Shown: positions 19,906 to 32,867, numbered from the stretch's first letter. The stretch: 64,000 nt of DNA from Rhodobacter capsulatus (GCF_003254295.1 NZ_QKZO01000002.1:78593-142592), one strand, 5' to 3'. Made by a program: numbers and translations. The notes: a model not told the origin generated them from the sequence alone.

Positions 19906-20382
19906 TCAGGTCAACGCCTGCACCGCGGCCAGAACCGCCTCGGCATGGCCCTTGACCGAGACCTTGGGCCAGACCTGCGCCACCGTGCCCGTCGCGTCGA
20001 TCAGGAAGGTGGCGCGCTGGATCCCCATCGAGGTGCGGCCATACATGTTTTTCTCGACCCAGGTGCCAAAGGCGTCGCAGACCGTGCCCGCCTCGTCCGA
20101 GACCAGCGCCACACCCAGCGCATGTTTGGCGCAGAATTTCGCATGCGATTTCGCGCTGTCCTTTGAGATCCCCACGACGATCGCCCCGGCGGCGTCGAAA
20201 TCCGGGCCGAGCCGGGTGAAATCCAGCGCCTCGGTGGTGCAGCCGGGGGTGTCGTCCTTGGGATAGAAATAAAGCACCACCTTGCGCGGGGCGAGGGCGG
20301 AGAGGGTCAGCTCCTCCGGTTCGGCGCCCGTGCGGGTCACGGGCAGGGTGAAATCGGGCGCCTTTTCGCCGATAGCGATCAT
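19906..20382 (-). CDS. bcp: Thioredoxin-dependent peroxiredoxin, Bcp/PrxQ type
   Basis: A 158-residue peroxiredoxin that reduces hydrogen peroxide and organic peroxides using thioredoxin. The peroxidatic Cys48 lies in DDTPGCTTEA. The E. coli-type resolving Cys five residues later is absent (it is Leu53), but Cys84 in KFCAKH is placed like the resolving Cys of the Xanthomonas Bcp (C48-C84 type). The gene is divergent from the AsmA-like gene with about 100 bp between; ATG 20382 is preceded by GGAGG. Its 3' side is 194 bp of GC-rich sequence without a gene before the M23 gene. Confidence 0.93.
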   Translation of the reverse strand: MIAIGEKAPDFTLPVTRTGAEPEELTLSALAPRKVVLYFYPKDDTPGCTTEALDFTRLGPDFDAAGAIVVGISKDSAKSHAKFCAKHALGVALVSDEAGTVCDAFGTWVEKNMYGRTSMGIQRATFLIDATGTVAQVWPKVSVKGHAEAVLAAVQALT

Positions 20383-20481
20383 TTGCGTTCCTCCTTGTCG
20401 GATGCGACATTAGAAGTAGGGCAGAAATCCGCGCGGTCAAAGGGCCGGACGCGGGGCAGAACCGGGACAGAGCAGGGCAGG

Positions 20482-23400
20482 ATGACCGAGCCGGGGGAAA
20501 ACCAGACACCGCGCCAGCGGCAGGCGGAGCGGACGCGCCGCAGGCTGGGGATCTGGCTGATCCTCGGGCTCGCGCTGTGCAGCCTGGGGCTGGGGGTTAC
20601 GGGGCTGGCGCTGACGCATCTGCCGGTGCCGGTGCCCCAGGCGCTGCTGGGCCGGATCGAGGCGCGGGCGAATGCGGCGCTGGCCGGGCGGATGCGGGTG
20701 CATCTGGGCTCGGCCGCGCTGGTGATCGAGGAGGGCTTCGCCCCCGAGGTGCGGCTGGCGATGGTGCAGATCGCCCAGCCCTCGGGCCTGCCGCTGGCGG
20801 TCTTCCCCGAGGTGCGGACCCGGCTGCGCCCCGAGGGGCTGCTGCAGGGGCGGCTTTTGCCGCAAAGGCTGCAGATCGGCGGCGCCTCGGTGGCGCTGTA
20901 CCGGGCCGCCGACGGGCGGATCGATCTGGATCTGGGCGATGCCGGGGCGGGGGCGATCAAGCTCGATCTGACCGATCCGCTGAAGGTGAGCGACAGTATC
21001 GAGGCGCTGTTCGCCACGCCCGCGCTGCGCGGCGTGACCGAGGTTTCGGCCGAGGATCTGCATATCCGCATCGTCGATGAACGGGCCGAGCGGGTCTGGG
21101 AGGTCTCCGAGGGCCGGTTCCGCCTGAGCCAGAACGCCGAGGCGATCGCGCTGACGCTGGGCTTCGATGTCGGCCAGCAGGACGCGCTGCCCGCACAGGT
21201 GGCGCTGACCGCCTCGACCTCGAAACACGGCCCGGCGGCGGAATTCGGCGCCGCCGTCACCGGCATGCCCGCCGCCGATCTGGCGGTGCAATCGCCCGCG
21301 CTGGCGGTGTTGCGCGCGCTGGATGCGCCGATCTCGGGCACGCTGCGCTCGGGCATCACCGAGGCGGGCACGCTGCGGCGTCTGGATGCCAGCCTGCATA
21401 TCGGGCCGGGGGCGCTGCGCCCCTCCGAGGCGGTGAAGCCCGTCGCCTTTGACGCCGCCGATCTGAAGCTGGCCTATCGGCCGCACAGCGGCGAGGTCGA
21501 GATCACCCGGCTCGATCTGCAAAGCCGGGCCTTGCGGCTGGCGGCCACCGGACAGGTGCGGCTGCGCGATTTCGAAAAGGGCCTGCCGCGCGAGGCGCTG
21601 GCGCAGGTGCAGCTTTCCGACATCGCCTCGGACCCGGAGGGGCTGTTTGAAAAACCGGCGCGGTTTTCGCAAGGGGCGCTGGATCTGCGTCTGCGGCTGG
21701 ATCCGTTCCGCGTCGATCTGGGGCAGGTGCAGCTGGTCGAGGGCAAGCGGCGGATTTCCGCCGCCGGGCAGGTCCTGGCCGGTCCGGCGGGCTGGCGGGT
21801 GGCGATGGATGCGGCGGTGGGAGAGATCAACAGTGCCGATCTGCTGGCGCTCTGGCCGAAATCGCTGGTGCCGCCGACCCGCGAATGGCTGGCCGAAAAC
21901 GTCGCCACCGGCGAATTGCGCAATGTGCGCGCGGCCTTGCGGCTGGTTCCTGCGACGCCGCCGCGGGTCGAGCTGGGCTATGAATTCCGCGGCGCCGAGG
22001 TCAAGGTGCTGCGCACGCTGCCGCCGGTGCGCGAAGGCCGCGGCTTTGCCGGCATCACCGAGAACAAGCATACGCTGATGGTCGAGGAGGGCACCTTGCG
22101 CGCCCCCTCGGGCGGGCAGATCGAGGTGGCGGATTCGGTGATGACCGTGCCCGACATCCGCGAAAAACCAGCCCGCGCCGAGGTCAAGCTGGTCACCCGC
22201 GCGCCGATCCCGGCAGCGCTGGCGCTGCTGGACGAGGAGCCGTTCCGCTTCATGTCGAAGGCCGGGCAGGGCACCGACATCGCGACCGGCTGGGCGGAGG
22301 CGCGGACCCGGCTGCGCTTTCAGATGAAGAAGCAGATCCTGACCGAGGATGTCGATTTCGAGGTGGCGGCGCGGCTGACCGATGTCATGTCCGACAAGAT
22401 CGTGCCCGGCCACAAGATCACCGCGCCGCGGCTGACGCTGACCGCGGACCGGGCGGGGATGGTGATTTCGGGGGCGGGGCTTTTTGACATCGTGCCGTTT
22501 CAGGGCCGCTGGGCGCAGCGCTTCGGGCCGGAGGCGCGCGGCCTCTCGCGCGTCGACGGCTTTGTCGAGGTGACGCCCGCGGCGCTCGATCATTTCCGCA
22601 TCGCGCTGCCGAAAGGGGCCGTGCAGGGCGAAGGCTGGGGCTCTCTGGTGATCGATCTGCACAAGGGGCAGCCGCCCGCCTATCGCTTTGCCTCCGATCT
22701 CAAGGGGTTGCGGCTTTCGGTGCCGGAAATCGGCTGGTCGAAGGCGGCGCCGACCCTGGGCCGGATCGAGCTGGCGGGCCATCTGGGGCCGGTGGCCACC
22801 GTCGACAGCCTGAAGGCCACGGCCCCGGGGCTGAGCGCCGAGGGGCGGTTGCAGCTCTCCGACAAGGGCTTCGAGAAGGCGATCTTCGGCAAGCTTGCGA
22901 TCGGCAGCTGGTTTGACGGCGCCGTCGATCTTGTGGGGCGCGGCAAGGGGCGGGGGCCCGATGTGGTGGTGCGTTCCGGGCGGCTGGATCTGCGCAAGGC
23001 GCCGTTTGGCGGCGCGTCGGGGGCAGGTGGTGGCGGCGCGGGCAGTGGCGGGGCGGCCAAGGGCGGCGGCAACCGGATCGAGGCGCGGCTTGATCGGCTG
23101 ACGGTCTCGGGCGGGATCGCGCTGGCGCCGATGGCGGGGCAGTTCACCACGCGGGGCGGCTTTTCGGGCGATTTCCGCGGCAGGATCAACGGCGGCCCAG
23201 AGGTGACGGGCGCGGTCGTGCCCGCGCAGAACGGCCGCGCGGCGGTGCGGATCACCGGGCCCGATGCGGGCGCGGCGCTGGCGGCGGCGGGGGTGTTTTC
23301 CAAGGCCCGTGGCGGCACGCTCGATCTGACGCTGATGCCGGTCGAAACGAAAAGCTATGACGGGCGGCTGGCGATTTCGAACCTGCGGGTGCAGGATGCG

Positions 23401-23811
23401 CCGGTGCTGGCCTCGATGCTCTCGGCCGCCTCGGTGATCGGGCTTCTGGAGCAGCTCAATGGCGACGGGCTCTTGTTCACCGATGTCGCGGGGCGGTTCC
23501 ATCTGTCGCCGCAGGGGGTTTCCGTCACCTCGGGGCAGGCGGTCGGCGCCTCGATGGGGGTGACGATGTCGGGCAACTACTACCCCGACAGCAAGGCCAT
23601 CGACATGCAGGGCGTGGTGACGCCGTTCTATCTGGTCAATGCGATCGGGCAGATCTTCGCGCGCAAGGGCGAGGGGCTCTTTGGTTTCAACTACCGGATG
23701 CGCGGCACCTCGGAGGCGCCGCGCATCACCATCAACCCGCTTTCCATCTTTACCCCCGGCATGTTCCGCGAGATCTTCCGCCGCGCGCCGCCGAAACTGG
23801 TCACAGAATGA
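20482..23811 (+). CDS. AsmA-like / YhdP-type DUF3971 protein
   Basis: A 1109-residue protein of the AsmA/TamB superfamily. An N-terminal signal-anchor (about residues 21-45, [18 protein letters not shown]) is followed by a long periplasmic beta-rich region, with the DUF3971 block in the middle and an AsmA C-terminal domain near the end ([29 protein letters not shown]). A Gly/Ala-rich linker sits at about residues 845-870. Proteins of this family form long hydrophobic grooves thought to move phospholipids from inner to outer membrane. It is the first gene of a plus-strand run and overlaps queA by 4 bp (ATGA). ATG 20482 gives a short basic N-terminus before the anchor. Confidence 0.85.
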   Translation: MTEPGENQTPRQRQAERTRRRLGIWLILGLALCSLGLGVTGLALTHLPVPVPQALLGRIEARANAALAGRMRVHLGSAALVIEEGFAPEVRLAMVQIAQPSGLPLAVFPEVRTRLRPEGLLQGRLLPQRLQIGGASVALYRAADGRIDLDLGDAGAGAIKLDLTDPLKVSDSIEALFATPALRGVTEVSAEDLHIRIVDERAERVWEVSEGRFRLSQNAEAIALTLGFDVGQQDALPAQVALTASTSKHGPAAEFGAAVTGMPAADLAVQSPALAVLRALDAPISGTLRSGITEAGTLRRLDASLHIGPGALRPSEAVKPVAFDAADLKLAYRPHSGEVEITRLDLQSRALRLAATGQVRLRDFEKGLPREALAQVQLSDIASDPEGLFEKPARFSQGALDLRLRLDPFRVDLGQVQLVEGKRRISAAGQVLAGPAGWRVAMDAAVGEINSADLLALWPKSLVPPTREWLAENVATGELRNVRAALRLVPATPPRVELGYEFRGAEVKVLRTLPPVREGRGFAGITENKHTLMVEEGTLRAPSGGQIEVADSVMTVPDIREKPARAEVKLVTRAPIPAALALLDEEPFRFMSKAGQGTDIATGWAEARTRLRFQMKKQILTEDVDFEVAARLTDVMSDKIVPGHKITAPRLTLTADRAGMVISGAGLFDIVPFQGRWAQRFGPEARGLSRVDGFVEVTPAALDHFRIALPKGAVQGEGWGSLVIDLHKGQPPAYRFASDLKGLRLSVPEIGWSKAAPTLGRIELAGHLGPVATVDSLKATAPGLSAEGRLQLSDKGFEKAIFGKLAIGSWFDGAVDLVGRGKGRGPDVVVRSGRLDLRKAPFGGASGAGGGGAGSGGAAKGGGNRIEARLDRLTVSGGIALAPMAGQFTTRGGFSGDFRGRINGGPEVTGAVVPAQNGRAAVRITGPDAGAALAAAGVFSKARGGTLDLTLMPVETKSYDGRLAISNLRVQDAPVLASMLSAASVIGLLEQLNGDGLLFTDVAGRFHLSPQGVSVTSGQAVGASMGVTMSGNYYPDSKAIDMQGVVTPFYLVNAIGQIFARKGEGLFGFNYRMRGTSEAPRITINPLSIFTPGMFREIFRRAPPKLVTE

Positions 23812-24860
23812 ACCTTTCCGATTTCGATTTCGACCTGCCCGAGGGGCGGATCGCCACCCGGCCCGCCCGTCCGCGCACGGCGGCGAAACTGCTGGTGGCC
23901 ACGCCCGACACGATCCGCGATCTGAGCGTGGCCGATCTGCCGGATCTTCTGGGGCCGGGCGACCGGCTGGTGCTGAACACGACCAAGGTCATTCCGGCCC
24001 GGCTCTCGGGGACGCGCGCCCGCCAAAGCGCGCAAGGGGAGGTGGTGGCAAGGGTCGAGGTGACGCTGCTCGAACCCGCGCCGGGGGGCGACTGGATGGC
24101 GCTGGCGAAACCCCTGCGCAAGCTGAAGGAGGGCGAGGAGATCGTCTTTTCCGATGCGCTTTCCGCCCGGGTCGAGGCGATCGCCGAGGGGCAGTTGCGC
24201 ATCCGCTTCAACCTGAGCGGCCCGGATTTCGACGCGGCTTTGACGCAAGCCGGGGCGATGCCGCTGCCGCCCTATATCGCCGCCTTGCGCGCGCCGGATG
24301 AACAGGACAAGGCCGATTACCAGACCGTCTTCGCGCAAAAGCCGGGGGCCGTCGCCGCGCCTACGGCCAGCCTGCATTTCACCCCGGAACTTCTTGAAAA
24401 GCTGCGCGAAAACGGCGTTCAATTCACCGAGGTCACGCTGCATGTCGGCGCCGGAACCTTCCTGCCCGTCAAGGTCGAGGATGTGACGACGCACAGGATG
24501 CATGCCGAATGGGGCGAGGTGACGGCACAGGCGGCGGCCGAGATCAACGCGACGAAGCTTGCTGGCGGGCGGGTGATCCCGGTCGGCACCACGGCGCTGC
24601 GGCTGATCGAATCTGCCGCCACCGGTCCGGGGGTGATCGCGCCCTTTGCCGCCACCACCGACATCTTCATCTATCCGGGCTACCGTTTCCGCATCGCCGA
24701 CGCGCTGATGACGAATTTCCATCTGCCGAAATCGACGCTTCTGATGCTGGTCTCGGCCCTGATGGGGCAGGACCGGATCCGGGCGATCTACGATCACGCG
24801 CTCACGAAGAATTATCGCTTCTTCTCTTATGGTGACGCCTCGCTTCTGCTACCCGGGTAA
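23808..24860 (+). CDS. queA: S-adenosylmethionine:tRNA ribosyltransferase-isomerase
   Basis: QueA, 350 residues, transfers and isomerises the ribosyl part of S-adenosylmethionine to preQ1 in tRNA anticodon wobble position 34, giving epoxyqueuosine. Recognised by the N-terminus [15 protein letters not shown], the block [40 protein letters not shown] and the C-terminal [23 protein letters not shown] block (here [16 protein letters not shown]). The ATG overlaps the upstream AsmA-like stop. The family normally has about 345-365 residues. Confidence 0.95.
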   Translation: MNLSDFDFDLPEGRIATRPARPRTAAKLLVATPDTIRDLSVADLPDLLGPGDRLVLNTTKVIPARLSGTRARQSAQGEVVARVEVTLLEPAPGGDWMALAKPLRKLKEGEEIVFSDALSARVEAIAEGQLRIRFNLSGPDFDAALTQAGAMPLPPYIAALRAPDEQDKADYQTVFAQKPGAVAAPTASLHFTPELLEKLRENGVQFTEVTLHVGAGTFLPVKVEDVTTHRMHAEWGEVTAQAAAEINATKLAGGRVIPVGTTALRLIESAATGPGVIAPFAATTDIFIYPGYRFRIADALMTNFHLPKSTLLMLVSALMGQDRIRAIYDHALTKNYRFFSYGDASLLLPG

Positions 24861-24884
24861 GGGTCCCCAACTGCGAGTATTGCG

Positions 24885-26135
24885 ATGCTGTCCGTCCTGC
24901 GCACCACCTGGCCTTTGCTTTTGGGCGTGATGCTGCTCATGGTCGGCAACGGCATGCAGGGCACGTTGCTTGGCATCCGCGGCGCCCTGGAGGGCATCGG
25001 CACCTACAAGATGTCAGTGGTGATGTCGGCCTATTTCGGCGGCTTTCTGCTGGGCTCGCATTTCACCCCGCAGCTGATCGCGCGGGTGGGCCATGTGCGG
25101 GTCTTCGCGGCGCTCGGCTCGATGATTTCCGCGGTGCTGATCCTTTACCCGGCGGTGCCCGACTGGATCGCCTGGTCGGCGATGCGGGTGCTGATCGGCT
25201 TTTCCTTCTCGGGCGTCTATATCACCGCGGAAAGCTGGCTCAATGCCTCGGTCGGCAACCGGATGCGCGGGCAGGCGCTCTCGGCCTATATGATCGTGCA
25301 GATGATCGGCATCATCTCGGGGCAAGCGCTGATGAATGTCGGCGATCCGGGCGGCTATCTGCTCTTCGTCATCCCCTCGGTGCTGGTGTCGCTGGCCTTC
25401 ACGCCGATCCTTTTGTCGGTCGCCCCCGCCCCCGAATTCGCCGAGGTGCGGCGGCTCGATTTCCGCAAGCTTTTCGCCGTCTCGCCGCTGGGCGTCGTCG
25501 CCATGTTCCTGATGGGCGGGGTGTTTTCGGCGCTGTTTGGCATGGTCTCGGTCTGGGGCACCAGCGCGGGGCTGACGGTGCGGGAAATCTCGATCTTCGT
25601 CGGCGCGATTTATCTGGGCGGGCTGGTGGCACAATATCCGATCGGCTGGATCTCGGACCGGATGGACCGGCGCAAGCTGATCCTGCAGGTCGCGGTGATC
25701 GGCGCGGCGGCGATGTTCGCGGCGGCGCTGCTCGCGCCCGGCTTCTGGACGCTGGTCGGGCTTGGCGCGGTGATCGGCGGCGTGGCGAACCCGCTTTACG
25801 GCCTGCTCATCGCCTATACGAACGACTATCTCGACAAGACCGACATGGCCGGGGCCTCGGGCGGGCTGTTGTTCGTCAACGGCGTCGGCGCGATCACCGG
25901 CCCGCCGGTCACCGGCTGGCTGATGGAGCGCACGGGCTCTTCGGGCTTCTTTCTCTATGTCGCGATCCTGATGACGCTGATCGCGCTTTACGCGGGCTGG
26001 CGCATCCTGCGCGCGCCCGGACGGGCAGGGGCCTTCCCCGCCTCTTTCGCCGTCGTCTCGCCCTCGGCCACGGCGCTGGCGGTCGAGGCCGTGCTCGACT
26101 CGGGCGAGGGCGGCAAGGCTTCGCGGTCTGCCTGA
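24885..26135 (+). CDS. MFS transporter, YcaD-like
   Basis: A 416-residue major facilitator transporter with 12 predicted helices. The N-half has GGFLLGSHFTPQLIARVGHVRVFA (the helix 2-3 loop signature) and the C-half repeats it as YPIGWISDRMDRRKLILQ. Closest in style to the YcaD family of uncharacterised exporters (short N-terminus, TAESWLNASVGNRMRGQALS after helix 4). Substrate unknown. It lies 24 bp after queA and is likely co-transcribed. The C-terminal 30 residues are Ala/Ser-rich and cytoplasmic. Confidence 0.88.
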   Translation: MLSVLRTTWPLLLGVMLLMVGNGMQGTLLGIRGALEGIGTYKMSVVMSAYFGGFLLGSHFTPQLIARVGHVRVFAALGSMISAVLILYPAVPDWIAWSAMRVLIGFSFSGVYITAESWLNASVGNRMRGQALSAYMIVQMIGIISGQALMNVGDPGGYLLFVIPSVLVSLAFTPILLSVAPAPEFAEVRRLDFRKLFAVSPLGVVAMFLMGGVFSALFGMVSVWGTSAGLTVREISIFVGAIYLGGLVAQYPIGWISDRMDRRKLILQVAVIGAAAMFAAALLAPGFWTLVGLGAVIGGVANPLYGLLIAYTNDYLDKTDMAGASGGLLFVNGVGAITGPPVTGWLMERTGSSGFFLYVAILMTLIALYAGWRILRAPGRAGAFPASFAVVSPSATALAVEAVLDSGEGGKASRSA

Positions 26136-26271
26136 AGCTTGGGCGGGGCGCCCATCCTTTGGGCAAAATGGGGCAGAGTTGCAGACCGATCCCGCGCGGG
26201 GGCGGGTAGCGCTTGCAATTCGCGGGCCAGTTGGCACGCTAACAGGGCTGCTCCTAACCCAAGGGGGGACC

Positions 26272-26835
26272 ATGGACGAGATCACCGAAGTGATCGCCTT
26301 CTGGCACGACGAGGTCGGACCGGATCGCTGGTACAATGCAACGCCCGAGCTCGATGCGCAGATCCGCGCCCGCTATCAGGGGCTGTGGGACCGCGCCCGC
26401 GCGGGTGCCTGCGACGACTGGGCGCAATCGGCCGTCGGCGCGCTGGCTTTGTGCATCCTGTTCGATCAGATGCCGCGCAACATGTTCCGCGGCGAGAAAC
26501 TGGCCTTTGCGACCGATGCGCAGGCCCGCAAGGTTGCCGATGCCGCGATCGAGCGCGGCTTCGATCTGGAAATCGTCGATCCGCTGCGGCAGTTCTTTTA
26601 CGTGCCCTTCATGCATTCCGAGAGCCTGGCCGATCAGGAACGCGGCGTGCGTCTGGCGGCGGAACGGATGCCGGACGAGCATCTGCTGCATGCCAAAGCC
26701 CATCGCGCGGTGATCGCGCGCTTCGGCCGCTTCCCTTGGCGCAACGAACTTGTCGGCCGCTATTCCTCGGACGAGGAGGCGGCGTTCCTGTGGCAGGGCG
26801 GCTATGAACGGATGCTGGCCCACGTCGCGCGCTGA
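26272..26835 (+). CDS. DUF924 family protein
   Basis: A 187-residue protein recognised as DUF924 by the N-terminal VIAFWHDEVGPDRWY, LALCILFDQMPRNMFRG and PFMHSESLADQERGV blocks. The fold of this family is helical and TPR-like; the function is unknown. ATG 26272 directly follows AAGGGGGGACC, a strong ribosome binding site. A clear terminator follows 19 bp after the stop, so it is the end of its transcription unit. Confidence 0.9.
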   Translation: MDEITEVIAFWHDEVGPDRWYNATPELDAQIRARYQGLWDRARAGACDDWAQSAVGALALCILFDQMPRNMFRGEKLAFATDAQARKVADAAIERGFDLEIVDPLRQFFYVPFMHSESLADQERGVRLAAERMPDEHLLHAKAHRAVIARFGRFPWRNELVGRYSSDEEAAFLWQGGYERMLAHVAR

Positions 26836-26854
26836 GCGCGCCGACCGATCCCGC

Positions 26855-26880
26855 AACGCGCCCTTTCGGGGGCGCGTTTT
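26855..26880 (+). terminator. Rho-independent terminator after the DUF924 gene
   Basis: AACGCGCCC, loop, GGGCGCGTT, then TTTT; the A residues before and T residues after make it usable from both sides. Confidence 0.88.
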
Positions 26881-26899
26881 CATTTCGGGGTGCGGCTTC

Positions 26900-26928
26900 T
26901 TGAAGCGGGCGCGAAAATAGTTTAATGC
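26900..26928 (+). promoter_or_regulatory. Candidate promoter of lpdA
   Basis: TTGAAG at 26900-26905, 17-bp spacer, TAATGC at 26923-26928; predicted start near 26934, about 20 nt before the lpdA ATG. It lies directly after the upstream terminator, which supports an independent promoter. Confidence 0.4.
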
Positions 26929-26954
26929 CAAACCATCTTGAGATGGAGGGACGG

Positions 26955-28349
26955 ATGGCCGCCAAGAGCTTCGACATGATCGTGATCGGTGCGGGACCGG
27001 GGGGCTATGTCGCGGCGATCCGCGGCGCGCAGCTGGGGCTGTCGGTGGCCGTGGTCGAACGCGAGCATCTGGGCGGCATCTGCCTGAACTGGGGCTGCAT
27101 CCCGACGAAGGCGCTGCTGCGCTCGGCCGAGGTGTTCCACCTGATGCACCGCGCCAAGGAGTTCGGGCTGAAGGCCGAGGGGCTGGGCTATGATCTGGAT
27201 GCCGTGGTGGCGCGAAGCCGCGCGGTGGCGAAGCAGCTTTCGGGCGGCATCGGGCATCTGTTGAAGAAGAACAAGGTCACCGTGCTGATGGGCGAGGCGA
27301 GCCTGCCGCGCCCGGGCGTGGTGGCGGTGAAAACCGGCGCGGGGGTCGAGGAGATCACCGGAAAGGCGATCGTTCTGGCCACCGGCGCGCGGGCGCGGAC
27401 CCTTCCGGGGCTCGAGGCCGATGGCGATCTGGTCTGGACCTACAAACATGCGCTGGTGCCCAAACGCATGCCGAAAAAGCTTCTGGTCATCGGCTCGGGT
27501 GCGATCGGGATCGAATTTGCGTCCTTCTTCAATACTTTGGGCGCCGAGACGACGGTGGTCGAGGTGATGGACCGGGTGCTGCCCGTGGAAGATGCCGAAA
27601 TCTCGGCTTTCGCCAAGAAGCAATTCGTCAAGCAGGGGATGAAGATCCTCGAAAAGACGACGGTGGTGAAGCTTGACCGCAGCCCGGGCAAGGTGGTGGC
27701 GCATCTGCAGGACGCGAAGGGCACGACAACGGCCGAATTCGACACGGTGATTTCCGCCGTGGGCATCGTCGGCAATGTCGAGGGGCTGGGGCTGGAAGCG
27801 CTTGGGGTGAAGATCGACCGGACGCATGTGGTGGTGGATGAGTTCTGCCGCACCGGCGTGCCGGGGCTTTACGCCATCGGCGACATCGCCGGGGCGCCGT
27901 GGCTGGCGCACAAGGCGAGCCACGAGGGCGTGATGGTGGCCGAGCTGATCGCGGGCAAACATGCCCATCCGATCAAGCCGGGCACGATCGCCGGATGCAC
28001 CTATTGCACGCCGCAGGTGGCCTCGGTCGGGCTGACCGAGGAAAAGGCGAAAGCCGCGGGATATGAGGTCAAGGTCGGCCGCTTCCCCTTCATCGGCAAC
28101 GGCAAGGCGATTGCGCTTGGCGAGCCCGAGGGGATGGTGAAGACCGTCTTCGACGCCAAGACCGGAGAGTTGCTCGGCGCCCATATGGTCGGGGCCGAGG
28201 TGACCGAGATGATCCAGGGCTATGTGATCGGCCGCACGCTGGAAACGACCGAGGAAGATCTGATGCACACTGTCTTCCCGCATCCGACGCTGAGCGAGAT
28301 GATGCACGAAGCGGTGCTCGACGCTTACGGGCGCGCGCTGCACATGTGA
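26955..28349 (+). CDS. lpdA: Dihydrolipoyl dehydrogenase
   Basis: Dihydrolipoamide dehydrogenase, 464 residues, is the FAD-containing E3 component that reoxidises lipoyl groups in 2-oxoacid dehydrogenase complexes with NAD+. The FAD site is VIGAGPGGYVAAIRGAQLG, the redox disulfide is in GGICLNWGCIPTK, the NAD site is VIGSGAIGIEFASFF, and the dimer-interface catalytic His is in HTVFPHPTLSE. ATG 26955 (MAAKSFDMIVIG) follows GGAGGGACGG; in-frame ATGs at 26925 and 26943 are less likely. No E1/E2 genes are adjacent, so the partner complex is not shown by context. Confidence 0.94.
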   Translation: MAAKSFDMIVIGAGPGGYVAAIRGAQLGLSVAVVEREHLGGICLNWGCIPTKALLRSAEVFHLMHRAKEFGLKAEGLGYDLDAVVARSRAVAKQLSGGIGHLLKKNKVTVLMGEASLPRPGVVAVKTGAGVEEITGKAIVLATGARARTLPGLEADGDLVWTYKHALVPKRMPKKLLVIGSGAIGIEFASFFNTLGAETTVVEVMDRVLPVEDAEISAFAKKQFVKQGMKILEKTTVVKLDRSPGKVVAHLQDAKGTTTAEFDTVISAVGIVGNVEGLGLEALGVKIDRTHVVVDEFCRTGVPGLYAIGDIAGAPWLAHKASHEGVMVAELIAGKHAHPIKPGTIAGCTYCTPQVASVGLTEEKAKAAGYEVKVGRFPFIGNGKAIALGEPEGMVKTVFDAKTGELLGAHMVGAEVTEMIQGYVIGRTLETTEEDLMHTVFPHPTLSEMMHEAVLDAYGRALHM

Positions 28350-28355
28350 CAGAGC

Positions 28356-28477
28356 GGGGGCGCCGCCCCCGCACCCCCGAGGTATTTATCGCAAGATGAA
28401 AAGCAAAGAGGGCTCCGCGAAGGGCGCCCTTTCATCTTGCCGCAAATACCTCGGGGGTGCAGGGGGCGGCGCCCCCT
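28356..28477. repeat. Dispersed CAAATA-type inverted repeat, copy 3 (full pair)
   Basis: A roughly 120-bp imperfect inverted repeat between the convergent lpdA and rhodanese genes. The left arm reads GGGGGCGCCGCCCCC, CACCCCCGAGGTATTT, GCAAGATGAAA; the right arm is its mirror (TTTCATCTTGCCG, CAAATACCTCGGGGGTG, GGGGGCGGCGCCCCC). It is the clearest full-length member of the family and probably acts as a bidirectional terminator. Confidence 0.85.
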
Positions 28478-28482
28478 GCCGT

Positions 28483-28860
28483 TCAGACCCGAACGACCGC
28501 GCCGCCGCCCGCGACCCAGTCGTTGAAGCCACCAAGATTGTAAACCTCCTTGTAGCCCATTTCGACCAGCATCTGCGCCGCCCCGGCGCTGCGCCCGCCC
28601 ATCGCGCAGAACAGAACCACGGGTTTTTCCACCGACAGTTCCTTCAGGCATTCCGGGCTCGACGGGTCGCATTTCATCTTCACCGCGGCCAGCGGCACAT
28701 GCAGCGCCCCCTTGGCCGTGCCCGAGGCGCGCAGCTCCATCCCGTCGCGCACGTCGATCAGAATGATCTCGCCCTTGGCCGCCTTCGCCACCGCCTCGCG
28801 CGGGGCGATCTTTTGCACGCGGGCCGCGCCCGACGCGGCGGAGCGCAGAAAGTTGAACAT
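28483..28860 (-). CDS. Rhodanese-like domain protein
   Basis: A 125-residue single-domain rhodanese. The substrate-site Cys is in the loop VVLFCAMGGRSAGAA, and the upstream LIDVRDGMELRASG block is typical. The first 20 residues (MFNFLRSAASGAARVQKI) are helical without a signal peptide, so it is likely cytoplasmic. Single-domain rhodaneses carry persulfide sulfur between proteins; the natural partner is not shown. ATG 28860 follows GAGAGGGAGGTATCG. A possible sulfur link is the DUF2892 gene 4 kb away, but they are not neighbours. Confidence 0.9.
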   Translation of the reverse strand: MFNFLRSAASGAARVQKIAPREAVAKAAKGEIILIDVRDGMELRASGTAKGALHVPLAAVKMKCDPSSPECLKELSVEKPVVLFCAMGGRSAGAAQMLVEMGYKEVYNLGGFNDWVAGGGAVVRV

Positions 28861-29009
28861 CGATACCTCCCTCTCCAGGCGCCCCGACCGGCGCTTTCCC
28901 CTGTCATGCCGCCAAAGCCGGGCGCGTTTCAAGCGTTTTCACATCATATATGCGAAGATTTGAATGATGGCGCCGCCGGTGCCGCGCCACCGGGCAGCCT
29001 TTGGCAAAA

Positions 29010-29024
29010 GTTCCCGTTACGTTC
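29010..29024 (+). promoter_or_regulatory. LexA (SOS) operator of uvrA
   Basis: GTTCCCGTTACGTTC matches exactly the alphaproteobacterial LexA box GTTC-N7-GTTC known from Rhodobacter and Rhizobium. It lies 66 bp before the uvrA ATG, so uvrA is predicted to be SOS-induced. Confidence 0.88.
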
Positions 29025-29035
29025 GCAATTTCTCG

Positions 29036-29064
29036 TTGGAGACTCGCGCCGATCCCCCTATCTA
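29036..29064 (+). promoter_or_regulatory. Candidate uvrA promoter
   Basis: TTGGAG (29036-29041), 17-bp spacer, TATCTA (29059-29064). Predicted start near 29071. The LexA box then sits just upstream of the -35; an alternative is TTGGCA at 29001 with the LexA box in the spacer. Confidence 0.55.
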
Positions 29065-29089
29065 TGGGGCCTGACATCTGGGGGCGGGC

Positions 29090-31959
<2,870 letters not shown>

Positions 31960-31963
<4 letters not shown>

Positions 31964-32577
31964 GCGCGGATCAGATCGGTTTCTGGGATCGGGTGGCGGA
32001 GCGTTATGCGGCGCGGCCGGTCCGCGACGTGGCGGCCTATGAGGAGATGCTGGCCGAGGTGGCGGCGCGGCTGCGCCCCGGTGACAAGGTGCTGGAAATC
32101 GGCTGCGGCACGGGGTCTACCGCGCTGCGGCTGGGGCCGCAGGTCGGGCTGTGGCTGGCCACCGATCTTTCGCCGGAAATGCACCGCATCGCCTGTGCCA
32201 GGCCCGGCTGCGCGCAGGTGCAGTTTCGCCAGACCGCGGCCGAGGCCCGCCAGGCCGAAGCGCCTTTCGACGTGATCTGCGCCTTTCACATCCTGCATCT
32301 TGTGCCCGATGCCGAGGCCACGCTGGCGGCGCTTTTCGAGCAGCTGAGCCCCGGCGGGCTCTTCTTGTCCAAAACCTGGTGTCTGGCCGATCTGCCGTTC
32401 TGGATGAAGGCGCTTTTGCCGCTTCTGCGGCTGCGCGGCTGGATGCCGCCCGCCCGCGCGCTGCGGGCGGCCGAGCTGCGGGCGATGATCCTTGCCGCGG
32501 GCTTTGCCATCGAGGAGGAGCGGACGTTCGGCAAGGGCAAGCACAGCCGCTACATCGTCGCGCGCAAGCCGGGCTGA
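31960..32577 (+). CDS. Class I SAM-dependent methyltransferase
   Basis: A 205-residue methyltransferase with motif [17 protein letters not shown] (about residues 45-60), motif II/acid loop [12 protein letters not shown] and motif [15 protein letters not shown]. The substrate is unknown; it resembles the ubiquinone/menaquinone-like Methyltransf_11 group. The ATG overlaps the uvrA stop (ATGA), so it may be SOS-co-regulated, although a DNA-repair role is only inference from position. Confidence 0.85.
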
Positions 32578-32609
32578 TCGGGCCGGGCTGAGCGGGGGGC
32601 GCCGCAAGG

Positions 32610-32639
32610 AAAACCCGCCGCAACCGGGGCTGCGGCGGG
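32610..32639 (-). terminator. Rho-independent terminator after the DUF2892 gene
   Basis: Minus strand: CCCGCCGCA, loop GCCCCGGT, TGCGGCGGG, then TTTT. A 9-bp stem between the convergent methyltransferase and DUF2892 genes. Confidence 0.88.
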
Positions 32640-32666
32640 CAAGCAGATGCGCTCAGAGCTGCGGGC

Positions 32667-32867
32667 TCAGCTCTTGCAGGTGTTGATGCCCAGCAGGTTG
32701 TAAAGCGGGCAGGTGTTCAGAAGCCCGGTCGCCAGCGGCACGATGCCGATCAGGAAAATCCAGTTGTAGCTTGCTTCGCCGCGGGTCAGGATCCCGGCGA
32801 CAAGCAGCAGCACGCCCGCCGCGATGCGCAGTTTCTTGTCCATGCCGCCCACATTGGTCTTGAACAT
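32667..32867 (-). CDS. DUF2892 small membrane protein
   Basis: A 66-residue protein with the DUF2892 pattern: N-terminal NVGGMDKKLRIAAG, a hydrophobic helix (VLLLVAGIL), then WIFLIGIVPLATGLLNTCPLYNLLGINTC. Two membrane helices are expected. The CPLY...GINTC motif with two cysteines is typical and also occurs in the membrane part of YgaP rhodaneses, which suggests a role with reactive sulfur; this is inference. ATG 32867 follows GGGAGCAAGAG. The gene is 84 bp downstream of a Crp/Fnr-family regulator on the same strand. Confidence 0.85.
   Translation of the reverse strand: MFKTNVGGMDKKLRIAAGVLLLVAGILTRGEASYNWIFLIGIVPLATGLLNTCPLYNLLGINTCKS

Noticed and set aside
20437..23502. A 1021-codon minus-strand open frame opposite the AsmA-like gene
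   Set aside because: Arg/His/Gln-rich composition without motifs; it mirrors the codon bias of the true gene.
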